A DNA stretch of 64,000 nucleotides from Oceanospirillum beijerinckii DSM 7166 (GCF_000422425.1 NZ_AULT01000009.1:62001-126000); one strand, 5' to 3'. Shown: positions 25,637 to 35,588, numbered from the stretch's first letter. Made by a program: numbers and translations. The notes: generated by a model not told the origin, from the letters alone.

Positions 25637-26185
25637 ATGAAACGTATTGCTTTGGCTGCTGCGGTAGCCAGCCTGGCGGCAACTGCACACGCTGCAACAA
25701 TCGATGTAAACCTGAGTAATGATACGATCCGTGCAGAGTATGATGCGCCTCTGCCACAGCAGCGTCTGAATCTGTCGGTGGGTGGTATGTATCATGAAGA
25801 AAATGACAATGATGCAACGCTGGTTCACGCGGGTCTGCACACTCAGGAGCATACGGCTCAATACAGCATTGGCATGGGAGCCAAGGCGTACTGGCTGAAC
25901 TCTGATAATGTTGACGGTATTGCAGTGGGTCTGGGAGGACAGGGCAGTTATACCTTCCCTCAGCTACCGCTGGTGCGCTTTGGTGGTCATCTGTATATTG
26001 CACCAAAAGTATCTTCGTTCAGTGATCTGGATGGCCTGATGGACCTGAGCGTGCGTGCGTACTATCAAGCACTGCGCGATGTAGATGTTTATGTTGGCTG
26101 GCGTAAGCTGAGTGTTGACGTAAAAGACGGCGGTGACAGCAGTCTTGATAAGGGTGTCAATATTGGTTTTGTTATGAACTTCTAA
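25637..26185 (+). CDS. YfaZ-like outer membrane protein
   Basis: 182 residues from ATG 25637, chosen because GAGGA lies just upstream and the protein then begins with a clear signal peptide (MKRIALAAAVASLAATAHA). The mature part has alternating beta-strand pattern (RLNLSVGGMYHEENDND, QYSIGMGAKAYWLN, VYVGWRKLSVDV) and ends GVNIGFVMNF with a terminal Phe, the outer-membrane insertion signal. This is the form of YfaZ-family proteins, whose function is unclear. dgt-like gene follows 4 nt later, suggesting co-transcription. Confidence 0.75.
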   Translation: MKRIALAAAVASLAATAHAATIDVNLSNDTIRAEYDAPLPQQRLNLSVGGMYHEENDNDATLVHAGLHTQEHTAQYSIGMGAKAYWLNSDNVDGIAVGLGGQGSYTFPQLPLVRFGGHLYIAPKVSSFSDLDGLMDLSVRAYYQALRDVDVYVGWRKLSVDVKDGGDSSLDKGVNIGFVMNF

Positions 26186-26189
26186 CACC

Positions 26190-27533
26190 ATGAACAAAAT
26201 CATGAGCTGGCAGCAATTGCTGTCAGCAACCCGTCTTAAAGGACGCTCCCGTCACGCTTTGGACGATGTCGGGCGCTCACCCTTCCATAAAGACCATGAT
26301 CGTGTGGTTTTTTCCGGCTCTTTTCGCCGTATGGGCCGTAAAACCCAGGTCCATCCCTTTGCTGAAAATGATCATATCCACAGTCGGTTGACCCATAGTC
26401 TGGAAGTGGGTTGTGTTGGTCGTAGCCTGGGTATGATGGTGGCTGAGCTGCTGCAGGATGATCTGCCTCTGAGTATTTCGGCTGCTGATCTGGGGGTGAT
26501 CGTACAGAGTGCCTGCTTAGCCCATGATATTGGTAACCCCCCCTTTGGTCATGCCGGAGAATACGCCATTCGGGATTGGTTTCTGCAGGCGCAGAAACAG
26601 GGGCGTTTAACAGGACTGACAGAAGCGCAGAAAGCAGATTTGGTCACCTTTGAGGGTAACGCTCAGGGCTTTCGTATGGTGACTCAGGTGGAGTACAACC
26701 AGTTTGCCGGTGGTATGCGTTTGACTTATGCCACCTTGGGCACTTTCCTGAAATATCCCTGGACAGCGGGTCATGCGGATCGAAGTGGTAAGTTCAGCTG
26801 TTATCAGACCGAGCTTCCTTTGTTACAGGAAGCGGCTCATGGTTTAGGCCTGATCCAGTTGGAAGATCAACGCTGGTGTCGTCATCCGCTGGTGTATCTG
26901 GTGGAGGCTGCCGATGATCTCTGTTATGCGCTGTTAGACCTGGAAGATGGTCTGGAGATGGAGATCCTGCGCTATCACGAGGTTGAGCAGATCTTGTTAC
27001 AGATTGTTGGTGGTGAGCCCATCGGTTATTCCGCCTTGTCTGGTGCCTCGAATCGACGGCGTATTGCAGCTCTGCGTGGTGCAGCGATGGAGCGTGTCGT
27101 TGCAGCAGTATCTGAGCAGTTTGTTCTGCATCAGGAAGAGTTGCTAAGCGGCAGTTTTGATCATGATCTGATCGATGCCTGTGAGCCGGATATTGCCCAG
27201 GGTGTGGCAGAGGCGAAACGTTTGGCCGAAGAGAGAATCTTTAATCATCCGCGTAAAGCGAAGTTAGAGATCGGAGCTTACACCACCTTAGGTGTGTTAC
27301 TGGAATCCTTCTGTGGTGCGGTTGAAGAGCTGGATCAGCTCAGTCATGGCCAATCACTGGAGCAGCTGAGCTTTAAACATAAGCGGGTGTTGTCATTGAT
27401 TGGTGAGAATATCCCAGGCCCTGAATGGAACCGCTATGAAGCCTACCGCCGGGTGTTGGATTTTATTGGCGGTATGACCGATAACTATGCGGTGGATCTG
27501 GCCCAGGAGATGGGTGGGCGGTTAAACGGTTAA
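26190..27533 (+). CDS. dgt: dGTPase-like HD-domain deoxynucleoside triphosphohydrolase
   Basis: 447 residues. Seen: RSPFHKDHDRVVFSGSFRRM, GRKTQVHPF, HIHSRLTHSLEVGCVGRSLG and the HD metal site LAHDIGNPPFGHAGE, then DDLCYALLDLEDGLE. These enzymes split dNTPs to nucleoside and triphosphate, controlling dNTP pools and sometimes restricting phage. Length and motifs fit the bacterial dGTPase-like group. It follows the YfaZ-like gene by 4 nt. Confidence 0.88.
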   Translation: MNKIMSWQQLLSATRLKGRSRHALDDVGRSPFHKDHDRVVFSGSFRRMGRKTQVHPFAENDHIHSRLTHSLEVGCVGRSLGMMVAELLQDDLPLSISAADLGVIVQSACLAHDIGNPPFGHAGEYAIRDWFLQAQKQGRLTGLTEAQKADLVTFEGNAQGFRMVTQVEYNQFAGGMRLTYATLGTFLKYPWTAGHADRSGKFSCYQTELPLLQEAAHGLGLIQLEDQRWCRHPLVYLVEAADDLCYALLDLEDGLEMEILRYHEVEQILLQIVGGEPIGYSALSGASNRRRIAALRGAAMERVVAAVSEQFVLHQEELLSGSFDHDLIDACEPDIAQGVAEAKRLAEERIFNHPRKAKLEIGAYTTLGVLLESFCGAVEELDQLSHGQSLEQLSFKHKRVLSLIGENIPGPEWNRYEAYRRVLDFIGGMTDNYAVDLAQEMGGRLNG

Positions 27534-27740
27534 TCACCTTTTATAAAGCGTATTGGGTTAGACGCCGGGCGGTATGATTGAAATCCTCTGTATGCTAGCC
27601 AAGCTATTGTGAACATAGAGTCAGTTTGAACGCTGTTATTTGTGAGTGGCCTGAAGGCATACTGTGACTTCTTTTGATAAATAAGTCATAAATCAGCCTG
27701 AGAAGGGCGATAAAACAATAACAACAACGGAGATGGCTCT

Positions 27741-28169
27741 ATGAACGCTTCCCTACCTGAGACCGTGATGACGGTCGAGCAGATCAATGAATTTCTGGAT
27801 CGGGAGTTTCCCCAACATATTGGCCTGGTCACTAAGCTGGGTAAGAACACGGCACTGATGCGTCTGGATGTGGATGATGATCATCTGCGGCCCGGCGGTA
27901 CGGTATCTGGCCCTACTATGATGGCGCTGGCAGATGTTTGTCTCTATGTCGCCATTCTGGCCCAAATTGGTCCAGTGGCTTTGGCTGTGACTACGAGTCT
28001 TAATATCAACTTTCTACGGAAACCTGAACCTGATAAGGCGATTCTTGCAGAGGCGAAGCTTTTAAAATTGGGCAAGCGTCTGGCGGTGGGGGAGATTACG
28101 ATCTATTCCGAAGGCGAAGAAGAACCTGTGGCTCATGTCACGGCGACCTATTCGATTCCTCCCCGCTAA
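27741..28169 (+). CDS. PaaI-family hotdog thioesterase
   Basis: 142 residues. The hotdog signature is visible: LRPGGTVSGPTMMALADVCL, with ALAVTTSLNINFLRKPEPDK and the closing strand EEPVAHVTATYSIPPR. Such proteins hydrolyse acyl-CoA or phenylacetyl-CoA-type thioesters; the substrate is unknown. GGAG lies before the ATG. It stands alone between the dGTPase-like gene and a DUF423 gene. Confidence 0.8.
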   Translation: MNASLPETVMTVEQINEFLDREFPQHIGLVTKLGKNTALMRLDVDDDHLRPGGTVSGPTMMALADVCLYVAILAQIGPVALAVTTSLNINFLRKPEPDKAILAEAKLLKLGKRLAVGEITIYSEGEEEPVAHVTATYSIPPR

Positions 28170-28262
28170 ATAGGGGAAATGCTCCTGTTATCTGTCAGGT
28201 TTAGATTATTAGAAATGATCATACTGATCTGTTTTTGATCAAAAATCTATCAAGTTAGTAGA

Positions 28263-28304
28263 AGCTTACCGGCAGGATTGGTTGGGAGTTACTGTTGGTA
28301 AGCT
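28263..28304. repeat. Stem-loop in intergenic region
   Basis: AGCTTACCGGCAG (28263-28275) pairs with CTGTTGGTAAGCT (28292-28304) with two G:U pairs. No T-run follows, so it is a weak terminator or a structured element between convergent genes. Confidence 0.4.
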
Positions 28305-28375
28305 GTCACTCTGCATGCTGAAGGAGAAGAGGAGGATGTTAGTGTCTGCTTTTCTCTTCTATTATTCGCTCTAAG

Positions 28376-28774
28376 TTAACGAAAGGTGGAGTGGTTGCTG
28401 TTGAGTTTATAGCTGATGCCCAGTAAGGCTAATAAAATCCAGCCCAATGCGGTGATCATACCACCCGCTGGGGTGATCATACCTGTGTTCAGTGCCAGCA
28501 GATGCTTACCATAAATCCCACCGCTAAAAGCTATCGTACCCAACAGAAAACATAGGCTGGGTAGCAGGGATAGGTAAGAGCGTTTAGCGCTGGCCAGTAT
28601 TAAGCCAATAGCCATCACTATGCTGTTGATCTGCTGATAATAGACGGCGGTTTTCAGGCTGGAGAGTTGATCTGGCGTGAGCTGTTGCCCCAGACCATGG
28701 CTTAAACCCGCATCCATAAAGACACTGCTGGCCCCCAGTAATCCGACACAGCCCCAGAGTACAGTTTTTAACAC
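28376..28774 (-). CDS. DUF423 membrane protein (YgdD-like)
   Basis: 132 residues from GTG 28774, chosen because GGGGAG lies 7 nt upstream and the longer frame runs into the thiS promoter. Four hydrophobic segments are visible (TVLWGCVGLLGASSVFMDAG; INSIVMAIGLILAS; YLSLLPSLCFLLGTIAFSGG; MITALGWILLALLGI). The segment GTIAFSGGIYGKHLLAL matches the DUF423 signature (FSGSLY). Function unknown; the family is an inner-membrane protein with a short, four-helix form. It is divergent from thiS. Confidence 0.82.
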   Translation of the reverse strand: MLKTVLWGCVGLLGASSVFMDAGLSHGLGQQLTPDQLSSLKTAVYYQQINSIVMAIGLILASAKRSYLSLLPSLCFLLGTIAFSGGIYGKHLLALNTGMITPAGGMITALGWILLALLGISYKLNSNHSTFR

Positions 28775-28894
28775 GCAAATCTCCCCAATATCACCGCGCA
28801 AAATGATCTGAATCAGGTACAATATCCGGCTATTTCCAGGCATTATGCAACCTTTGATGCCCTCCATCATACACTGTTGGGAGCCGAATACGTC

Positions 28895-29095
28895 ATGCAG
28901 ATTCAATTGAATGGCGAAACCAAGACTGTTGAGGCTGGCAGTAGCCTGCTGCAATTGATTGAGCAGCTGGAGCTGACTGGCAAGCGTATCGCAGTGGAGA
29001 TCAACGAGGATATTATTCCCCGTAGTGAACACGCAGACACCAGATTACAAGAAGGTGATCGAATCGAGATTGTACACGCGATTGGTGGTGGTTAA
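28895..29095 (+). CDS. thiS: Sulfur carrier protein ThiS
   Basis: 66 residues from ATG 28895 (GGGAG upstream). A ubiquitin-like beta-grasp protein ending in HAIGGG; its C-terminal Gly-Gly is adenylated and thiocarboxylated to deliver sulfur for the thiamine thiazole. The gene is 70 nt before thiG, its functional partner. The longer frame from 28877 has no ribosome site. No thiamine riboswitch was seen upstream; the 120-bp spacer is too short. Confidence 0.9.
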   Translation: MQIQLNGETKTVEAGSSLLQLIEQLELTGKRIAVEINEDIIPRSEHADTRLQEGDRIEIVHAIGGG

Positions 29096-29165
29096 TTCTC
29101 TACTAGGGCAGCGTTGATACACGATTACAGTCACTCTTATCGCAATTATTTAGGGTACTTGAGAG

Positions 29166-29948
29166 ATGAAACAAGATGTTCTGACCATTGCTGGCAAAGA
29201 CTATCACTCCCGTCTGCTGGTGGGCACAGGTAAATATAAAGATCTGGAAGAAACCGGTCTGGCGATTGAAGCCAGCGGTGCAGAAATTGTTACTGTAGCA
29301 GTACGTCGTACTAATATCGGTCAGAATGCCGACGAGCCAAACCTGCTGGATGTGATCTCACCGGACAAGTACACCATTTTGCCAAATACAGCCGGGTGTT
29401 ACACTGCGGATGATGCGGTACGCACCTGTCGTCTGGCCCGTGAACTGCTGGATGGCCATAATCTGGTCAAGCTGGAAGTGCTGGGTGACCAGAAGACTCT
29501 GTACCCGGATATGGAAGAAACCCTGAAAGCCATGGATACCCTGGTAAGAGATGGTTTCGATGTGATGGTGTACTGTAACGATGACCCAATTGCAGCTAAG
29601 AAGCTGGAAGATATGGGTGCCTGTGCCATTATGCCACTGGGTTCTCTGATCGGCTCTGGTCTGGGTATTTTGAATCCGCACAATATCCGCATCATTATGG
29701 AAAGCGCCAATATCCCTGTACTGGTTGATGCCGGTGTGGGTACGGCGTCTGATGCCGCGATTGCGATGGAAATGGGCTGTGAAGCGGTACTGATGAACAC
29801 GGCAATTGCTGCAGCCAAAGATCCTATTCTGATGGCGTCGGCGATGAAAAAAGCCATTGAAGCCGGTCGCGAAGCCTATCTGGCCGGTCGTATGCCACGT
29901 AAAAAGTATGCCAGCGCCTCTTCTCCGCTGGACGGTCTGATTGATTAA
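29166..29948 (+). CDS. thiG: Thiazole synthase ThiG
   Basis: 260 residues. Seen: [62 protein letters not shown], and [24 protein letters not shown]-barrel enzyme that condenses 1-deoxyxylulose phosphate, dehydroglycine and ThiS thiocarboxylate into the thiazole phosphate. The Schiff-base lysine is in LVKLEV. Follows thiS and precedes trmB on the same strand. Confidence 0.95.
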   Translation: MKQDVLTIAGKDYHSRLLVGTGKYKDLEETGLAIEASGAEIVTVAVRRTNIGQNADEPNLLDVISPDKYTILPNTAGCYTADDAVRTCRLARELLDGHNLVKLEVLGDQKTLYPDMEETLKAMDTLVRDGFDVMVYCNDDPIAAKKLEDMGACAIMPLGSLIGSGLGILNPHNIRIIMESANIPVLVDAGVGTASDAAIAMEMGCEAVLMNTAIAAAKDPILMASAMKKAIEAGREAYLAGRMPRKKYASASSPLDGLID

Positions 29949-29972
29949 TTTTTATACAGGTTAAACACGATA

Positions 29973-30749
29973 ATGTCTGATTCCACCGATGCTCAGAACC
30001 TGAATCAGGATGCTGTAGAAGCAACTGAGACAGAAAACAGCCTTCCTGAGCAGGAGCAGAATGTGCCGGAAGAGCACAAACGCCGTATCCGTAGTTTTGT
30101 TCTGCGCACCGGACGTATGACTGCCGGTCAGCAGCGCGGTATGGATGAGTTCTGGCCAAAATGGGGCCTGACCCTTGATCAGGGCATGATTAACCCGGTT
30201 GAGGTGTTTGAGCGTGAAGCGCCGCTGGTACTGGAGATTGGTTTTGGTATGGGTGATTCTCTGCTGGAGCAGGCGAAAACCATGTCAGATCATAACTTTA
30301 TCGGTATTGAGGTGCATACACCGGGTGTTGGTAGGCTGATGGCTGAAGCCGGTGATGCCGGTTTAACCAATCTGCGTGCCTATGAAGATGATGCCATTGA
30401 GATCCTGAAACAGTGTATCCCGGATGGCTCTCTGGATCTGCTGCAGCTGTTCTTCCCGGACCCCTGGCATAAAAAACGTCACCACAAGCGTCGTATCGTA
30501 CAGGCTGAGTTTGCTCAGCTGGTGCGTCAGAAGCTGAAAGTGGGTGGGCGCTTCCATATGGCCACGGATTGGGAAAACTATGCCGAGCATATGGTTGAGG
30601 TAATGAAACAGGCAGACGGTTATGAAAACACCGCCACCGACGGTGATTACGTGCCACGTCCTGATTCTCGTCCGGTGACCAAGTTTGAGAAACGCGGTGA
30701 GCGTCTGGGCCACGGCGTATGGGATATTATCTATCGTCGTACCCACTAG
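29973..30749 (+). CDS. trmB: tRNA (guanine-N7-)-methyltransferase
   Basis: 258 residues. An acidic N-terminal extension (about 35 residues) precedes the catalytic core: [37 protein letters not shown] (SAM motif), [39 protein letters not shown] and [17 protein letters not shown]. Forms m7G46 in tRNAs. 24 nt after thiG, so the three genes probably share a transcript ending at the strong terminator downstream. Confidence 0.93.
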   Translation: MSDSTDAQNLNQDAVEATETENSLPEQEQNVPEEHKRRIRSFVLRTGRMTAGQQRGMDEFWPKWGLTLDQGMINPVEVFEREAPLVLEIGFGMGDSLLEQAKTMSDHNFIGIEVHTPGVGRLMAEAGDAGLTNLRAYEDDAIEILKQCIPDGSLDLLQLFFPDPWHKKRHHKRRIVQAEFAQLVRQKLKVGGRFHMATDWENYAEHMVEVMKQADGYENTATDGDYVPRPDSRPVTKFEKRGERLGHGVWDIIYRRTH

Positions 30750-30790
30750 ATGATTGAGGCGGGCTTGGTTTAGTTTGCCGGATGTTGTAT

Positions 30791-30828
30791 GAAGCCCTTG
30801 TCCATTCAATGGATAAGGGCTTCTTTTT
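30791..30828. terminator. Terminator between trmB and RND pump
   Basis: GAAGCCCTTGTCCATT pairs with AATGGATAAGGGCTTC (30808-30823), followed by five Ts (CTTTTTGG). It ends the thi-trmB unit; the left side is less T/A-rich for the opposite strand. Confidence 0.85.
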
Positions 30829-30852
30829 GGGTTGGAGATAATCACTGCTGGA

Positions 30853-33800
30853 TCAGGATTGATGGGTTTGATCCAGAGCCTTAATGCGACCCGGTGCAAA
30901 GGCGTAATACATGACCGGAATCACCAGCAGGGTTAACAGGGTTGAAACCGTTAAGCCAAAGATCAGAGCAATTGCCAGGCCGTTAAAGATAGGGTCGTCC
31001 AGAATAAACAGGGCGCCTATCATCGCCGCCAGTGCCGTCAGAATAATGGGCTTGGCCCGTACAGCACCGGACTGAATCACCGCCTGTTCAAAGGAGATAC
31101 CTGCTCTGAGTTGCTGGTTGATAAAGTCCACCAGCAGAATGGAGTTACGCACAATAATCCCAGCCAGTGCGATCATGCCGATCATAGATGTCGCAGTAAA
31201 CTGAGCGCCCAATAAGGCATGGCCCGGCATTACACCGATCATGGTCAGTGGAATTGGGGTCATAATGATCAGTGGAGCCCGGTAAGAGCGGAATTGCGCC
31301 ACAACCAGCATATAGATCAGGATCATGCCCACACCGTAGGCGATGCCCATATCACGGAAGGTTTCGTAGGTGACCTGCCATTCACCGTCCCATTTCACTG
31401 AGGGAACCAGTGGCCATTGCGGTTGCTGAATAAAGTATTGCTCCAAAGGCAGATGCTCAAACAGCGGTTGCTGACCCAGCTGTCCAATCAGATCAAACAT
31501 ACCGTACAGAGGGCTATCTAAGTCTCCGGCCATATCGGCAGTAACAAAGGTCACCGGCAGCAGGTCTTTATGGTAAATAGTTTTATGCCATTCACTGGAT
31601 TCCAATGTCACCAGCTCTGCCAAAGCGACCTGTTGACCGTTACGGTTGGCAATCTTCAGCGTCAATAGTTGCTGAAGATTGCTCTTGTCTGCTTCAGTCA
31701 GTTCCAGGCGAATCGGCAGGGCATACTTAACGTTGGCATTATGCAGATAGCTGACATCTTCCCCCCCCAGTGCTGTGCTGAGTGCAGACACTACGCTTTG
31801 CTGAGACACGCCCAGTTGCGCGGCTTTTTGACGATCAACTTTGAGCAGATAGCGCTGACTGGGGTGCTCCAGCATATCGTCAACATCGACGATACCCTCG
31901 GTCTGTTCCAAACGCTGACGTAGCGCTGTGGCGGTTTTAGCCATTAACCGTTCGTCAGCGGCATAGATCTCTGCTACCAGAGGGGCTATTACGGGTGGCC
32001 CTGGTGGAACCTCGACGACTTTAATATTGGCCTGATAGCGTTCGCCAATAGCCTGAAGCGGTTGGCGAATGGCCAGAGCGATCTCATGGCTTTTACGCTC
32101 CCGCTGACTCTTATCAACAAAGTTGACCTGAATATCACCGGCATGAGGTTCTTCACGCAGATAATACTGACGTACCAGACCGTTAAAATTGATCGGAGCT
32201 GCGGTACCCGCATAGGTCTGATAATGGGTAACTTCCGGCACCGTTTGCAGATATTCGCCCAGTTCCAGCAGGACTCGTTGGGTTTGTTCAACCGGTGTGC
32301 CTTCCGGCATATCCACTACAATTTGCACTTCGGATTTGTTATCAAACGGCAGCATTTTTAAGACTACCGCCAGGGTGGCTGGCAGTGCCGCAGCTGCCAG
32401 TGTTAGACCAATCACCACCAAACCCAGTAAGGCGCGCATTGGGCGACCTTTTTTACCTCTTAGGAAAGGATGCATCAATGCCTGGAAAAAACGCTGCATT
32501 GCGGGGCTGCCTGCTTCGTGATGCTCTGCTCCGGCATGACCGCTGTCATCATGGCCTGTGCCACTATGAGCTTGATGCTTCAGCAGCTTAAACGCCAGCC
32601 AAGGGGTAACAACAAAGGCAATGACCAACGAGATCAGCATGCCCATACTGGCATTGATGGGAATAGGGCTCATATACGGGCCCATTAGGCCGGTGACAAA
32701 GGCCATTGGCATCAGGGCGGCGATTACGGTAAAGGTAGCCAGAATGGTGGGGCCGCCCACTTCTTCAACGGCCAGTGGAATTGCTTCTTTCATGGGCTTG
32801 CCACCCATGGCAAGGTGCCGGTGGATATTCTCCACGACTACAATGGCATCATCGACCAGAATACCAATGGAGAAGATCAGGGCAAACAGGGAGACCCGGT
32901 TAAGGGTAAAGCCGTAAGCCCAGGAGGCAAACAGGGTGATCATCAGGGTGATAACAATCGCCAGGCCGACAATAATCGCCTGCCGCCAGCCCAGAGTTGC
33001 CAGCACCAGCAGCACTACTGAGCCGGTCGCAAACACCAGCTTTGAGATCAGGGTGTTGGATTTATTATTCGCGGTTTGACCGTAATCACGAGTGACTGTG
33101 ACCTCAACGCCTTCTGGGATGGCGATATTTTTCAACTGTTCCAGACGCTGAGTGATATTACGCGTAATATCAATGGCGTTCTGGCCGGGCTGTTTGGCAA
33201 TAGCCATGGTGACGGCAGGGTAGATTTCACCCTGTCCAGCTTGCCATTGTTCTCCACTCTGTCCATCTTTCGCAAAGGCGGGGCCTACGCCCATAAAGAC
33301 ACTTTGCTCCGGCGTATCAGCACCCAGACGTACATCGGCCACATCCTGCAGATAAACCGGGGCCCCTTGATTCAGACCCACTACCAGCTGGCGGACTTCC
33401 TGGATAGAGGTGAGGAACTCACCGGTTTGAATAGGAATCACCTGATTATGCTGAACGATACGGCTTTCGCTGCTGGCGATATTACTGGCTTGCAGTGCAT
33501 GTCGCAGGTCATCCAGGCTGATGTTAAAGCCGGATAGACGAGCCGGGTCCAATTGCACGTGCACAACATTATCCGGTCCGCCCAGAGTATAGATATCCCG
33601 AGTGCCCTTGATGCGCTTCAGTTCCACTTCCAGATTGTGGGCGACTTTTTTCAGCTCATGGCTGCCCAGCTCAGGATTATCGGACCAGAGTGTCAGGCTC
33701 ATAATGGGCACATCATCAATACCCATCGGCTTAACCAGTGGCGGTGCCACGCCCAGGTTTTGCGGCAACCAGTCCTGATGGGAGTCCACCTGGTTATACA

Positions 33801-34146
33801 GGCGGACAATGGCCTCCTGGCGGGTAATACCGACCTCAAACTGAACGGTCAGCACAGACATACCAGGACGGGAGACGGACATCACATGTTCAACGCCCTC
33901 TATTTCAGACATCACCTGTTCTGCGGGGGTTGAAACCAGCTGCTCGACCTCTTTTGGGGTGGCACCGGGAAAGGCGATAAAAATATTGGCGAAGGTAGCG
34001 TCAATCTGTGGCTCTTCTTCCTTGGGGGTAATCAGGATGGCCAGCAGACCCAGTAACATACCGACAATAGCCAGCAAGGGCGTAATCTCGGTGTTCTGAA
34101 ATGCCCGTGCGGTTAACCCGGATATTCCCAGTTTTTGATCACGCAT
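30853..34146 (-). CDS. RND efflux transporter permease subunit
   Basis: 1097 residues from ATG 34146, chosen because AAGGAG lies 7 nt upstream; it overlaps the adaptor 3' end by 8 nt. Typical AcrB/RND inner-membrane pump: TM1 near residue 25, large periplasmic loops with FIAFPGATPKEVEQLVSTPA, then the TM4-TM6 block GILVDDAIVVVENIHRHLA, and a second half ending in GLTVSTLLTLLVIPVMYYAF. The charged residues of the proton relay (Asp pair in LVDDAIVVVEN) are present. Uses proton force to export drugs, metals or lipophilic compounds. Substrate unknown. A His/Asp-rich loop (HDDSGHAGAEHHEAG, about 525-545) is an unusual cytoplasmic insertion that could bind metal. Confidence 0.9.
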   Translation of the reverse strand: MRDQKLGISGLTARAFQNTEITPLLAIVGMLLGLLAILITPKEEEPQIDATFANIFIAFPGATPKEVEQLVSTPAEQVMSEIEGVEHVMSVSRPGMSVLTVQFEVGITRQEAIVRLYNQVDSHQDWLPQNLGVAPPLVKPMGIDDVPIMSLTLWSDNPELGSHELKKVAHNLEVELKRIKGTRDIYTLGGPDNVVHVQLDPARLSGFNISLDDLRHALQASNIASSESRIVQHNQVIPIQTGEFLTSIQEVRQLVVGLNQGAPVYLQDVADVRLGADTPEQSVFMGVGPAFAKDGQSGEQWQAGQGEIYPAVTMAIAKQPGQNAIDITRNITQRLEQLKNIAIPEGVEVTVTRDYGQTANNKSNTLISKLVFATGSVVLLVLATLGWRQAIIVGLAIVITLMITLFASWAYGFTLNRVSLFALIFSIGILVDDAIVVVENIHRHLAMGGKPMKEAIPLAVEEVGGPTILATFTVIAALMPMAFVTGLMGPYMSPIPINASMGMLISLVIAFVVTPWLAFKLLKHQAHSGTGHDDSGHAGAEHHEAGSPAMQRFFQALMHPFLRGKKGRPMRALLGLVVIGLTLAAAALPATLAVVLKMLPFDNKSEVQIVVDMPEGTPVEQTQRVLLELGEYLQTVPEVTHYQTYAGTAAPINFNGLVRQYYLREEPHAGDIQVNFVDKSQRERKSHEIALAIRQPLQAIGERYQANIKVVEVPPGPPVIAPLVAEIYAADERLMAKTATALRQRLEQTEGIVDVDDMLEHPSQRYLLKVDRQKAAQLGVSQQSVVSALSTALGGEDVSYLHNANVKYALPIRLELTEADKSNLQQLLTLKIANRNGQQVALAELVTLESSEWHKTIYHKDLLPVTFVTADMAGDLDSPLYGMFDLIGQLGQQPLFEHLPLEQYFIQQPQWPLVPSVKWDGEWQVTYETFRDMGIAYGVGMILIYMLVVAQFRSYRAPLIIMTPIPLTMIGVMPGHALLGAQFTATSMIGMIALAGIIVRNSILLVDFINQQLRAGISFEQAVIQSGAVRAKPIILTALAAMIGALFILDDPIFNGLAIALIFGLTVSTLLTLLVIPVMYYAFAPGRIKALDQTHQS

Positions 34147-35179
34147 CACTTGGACTCCTTGCGGCATTAATCTGTTTCAAAGCCTGATTCGGGTCCAGTG
34201 CGATACGATCACCGGCTTGTAATCCAGATAAAATTTCGATCTTACCGGCGGCAGATGCACCTGTGCGTACCTGGCGAAGTTTTGGCTCACCCTGCTCATT
34301 CAGCAGATAAACGGCCCTCAGTTCGCTGCGGATAATCAGGGCTTGTTGTGGAATCATCAGGCTTTGCTCGCTGGCAACCGGAACGGAGACCTTTACCATC
34401 ATGCCGGGATAGAGACCGGCCTGGCTTTTAGGCAGTTCGATGCGTACCTTAAAATTATGAGTTTGGGCGTCGGCGTAAGGGAATACGGTCAGATTCTTGG
34501 CTGGAATCACCTGGTTATCTGGCAAGAGGATTTCGGCCAGCTGATGTTGACGGACACCAGCGGCAAAGCGCTGGGGGAGATCCACATTAACCCTCAGATA
34601 TTCCAGATCGATACCGCTCATCAGTAGTGAGCCTGGTGCCACGACTTCACCCAGCTCAATATGACGTTCAGTAACGACGCCCCCATAGGGGGCGATCACC
34701 TTGGTATAAGAGACCTGTTTCTCGGCTTCTTTTAAAGCAGCCATGGCTTGTCCGTAACTGGCTTTGGAGGCATCCAGATGGTTTTTGCTTTGATCATACT
34801 GAGATTGTGATGCCAGCTGTTTCTTGTAAATGCCCTGAATGCGTATAAAGCTCTGCTCTGCATCTTTGAGTGTCGCCTGAGCGGCCCGCGCGGCTGCCTG
34901 GACCTGTTCAAGTCTGGCTTGCTGTTCGCTATCGCTGATCTGCAGCAGAATAGCGCCTGGCTCGACTCTATCGTCAACGTCGTAATACACTGCACTGACA
35001 GTCCCTGCGGTCTGGGCCGCCACGGTGCTGCTGCGAATCGCTTCTACCGTGCCATCCAGAGTGATCGACTGGCTAACCGTTTCGGACTGCAGCGTGATGC
35101 TCTCTAGTGCCTGAGCGTTCGGGCTCAGCAGATAAATCAGGCTGATCGATAGCCAGGTTATCGGTTTACGCATAAACAT
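34139..35179 (-). CDS. RND efflux periplasmic adaptor subunit
   Basis: 346 residues from ATG 35179 (GGAGAG upstream). A signal peptide (ITWLSISLIYLLSPNAQALE) is followed by a membrane-fusion-protein architecture: barrel-sandwich halves (GTVSAVYYDVDDRVEPGAIL and VIAPYGGVVTERHIELGEVV), a helical hairpin between them (QARLEQVQAAARAAQAT), and a C-terminal beta-barrel (LYPGMMVKVSVPV). It would link the RND pump to an outer membrane factor; no such factor gene is next to it. Confidence 0.88.
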   Translation of the reverse strand: MFMRKPITWLSISLIYLLSPNAQALESITLQSETVSQSITLDGTVEAIRSSTVAAQTAGTVSAVYYDVDDRVEPGAILLQISDSEQQARLEQVQAAARAAQATLKDAEQSFIRIQGIYKKQLASQSQYDQSKNHLDASKASYGQAMAALKEAEKQVSYTKVIAPYGGVVTERHIELGEVVAPGSLLMSGIDLEYLRVNVDLPQRFAAGVRQHQLAEILLPDNQVIPAKNLTVFPYADAQTHNFKVRIELPKSQAGLYPGMMVKVSVPVASEQSLMIPQQALIIRSELRAVYLLNEQGEPKLRQVRTGASAAGKIEILSGLQAGDRIALDPNQALKQINAARSPSDA

Positions 35180-35372
35180 AGCGGGCTCTCCACATCGCCT
35201 CTTAGGGCGTTTAAGTCGTGTAAATTTGAAATGCATTTATATTAGGTTATTCTAATTATAAAGACAAACGAATCTGGCTAAAAAGTAAACAGTCGGCTGA
35301 TGTCGGTATAGGCTTCTGGGGCTTAAAATGTGGGCTAATACCATTCCCGATAAGTTTCTTAATATCAGAGTA

Positions 35373-35443
35373 GGTTGGATAAGCGAAGCGCCATCCGGCA
35401 CTGGCTCTGATTATTGTCAGAAGGCGCCTTGCGGCTTTTCCGA
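35373..35443. repeat. Pair of REP-like palindromic elements in opposite orientation
   Basis: Two copies of one imperfect palindrome lie at 35373-35401 (minus orientation) and 35416-35443 (plus orientation). In the same orientation they share GGCGC-T-GC-TT-TCC-AC. Each folds into a short hairpin with a central GCG/CGC or GCC/GGC stem, as REP/BIME elements do. They sit between the RND pump and rpoH. Confidence 0.5.
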
Positions 35444-35524
35444 CCTGCAACAGCTTATCTGTTTTGGTATAAGGTTGGTGCTGGCTTTGAAAGAACCGTT
35501 TGATGAGAGGTCCAGGGGCAAAAA

Positions 35525-35557
35525 CCAATAAAGGCTGCATAGAGCAGCCTTTATTGG
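35525..35557. terminator. Terminator downstream of rpoH
   Basis: A perfect 14-bp stem CCAATAAAGGCTGC (35525-35538) / GCAGCCTTTATTGG (35544-35557) with a 5-nt loop. The minus-strand side, 32 nt after rpoH, ends AATAAAGG... with few Ts, so termination may be modest. Confidence 0.65.
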
Positions 35558-35588
35558 TTGTGATCCTGAAATCCATTCGATATTCGAA

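Noticed and set aside
28775-28894. Thiamine riboswitch before thiS
   Set aside because: The spacer is about 120 bp and lacks the conserved THI-box core.
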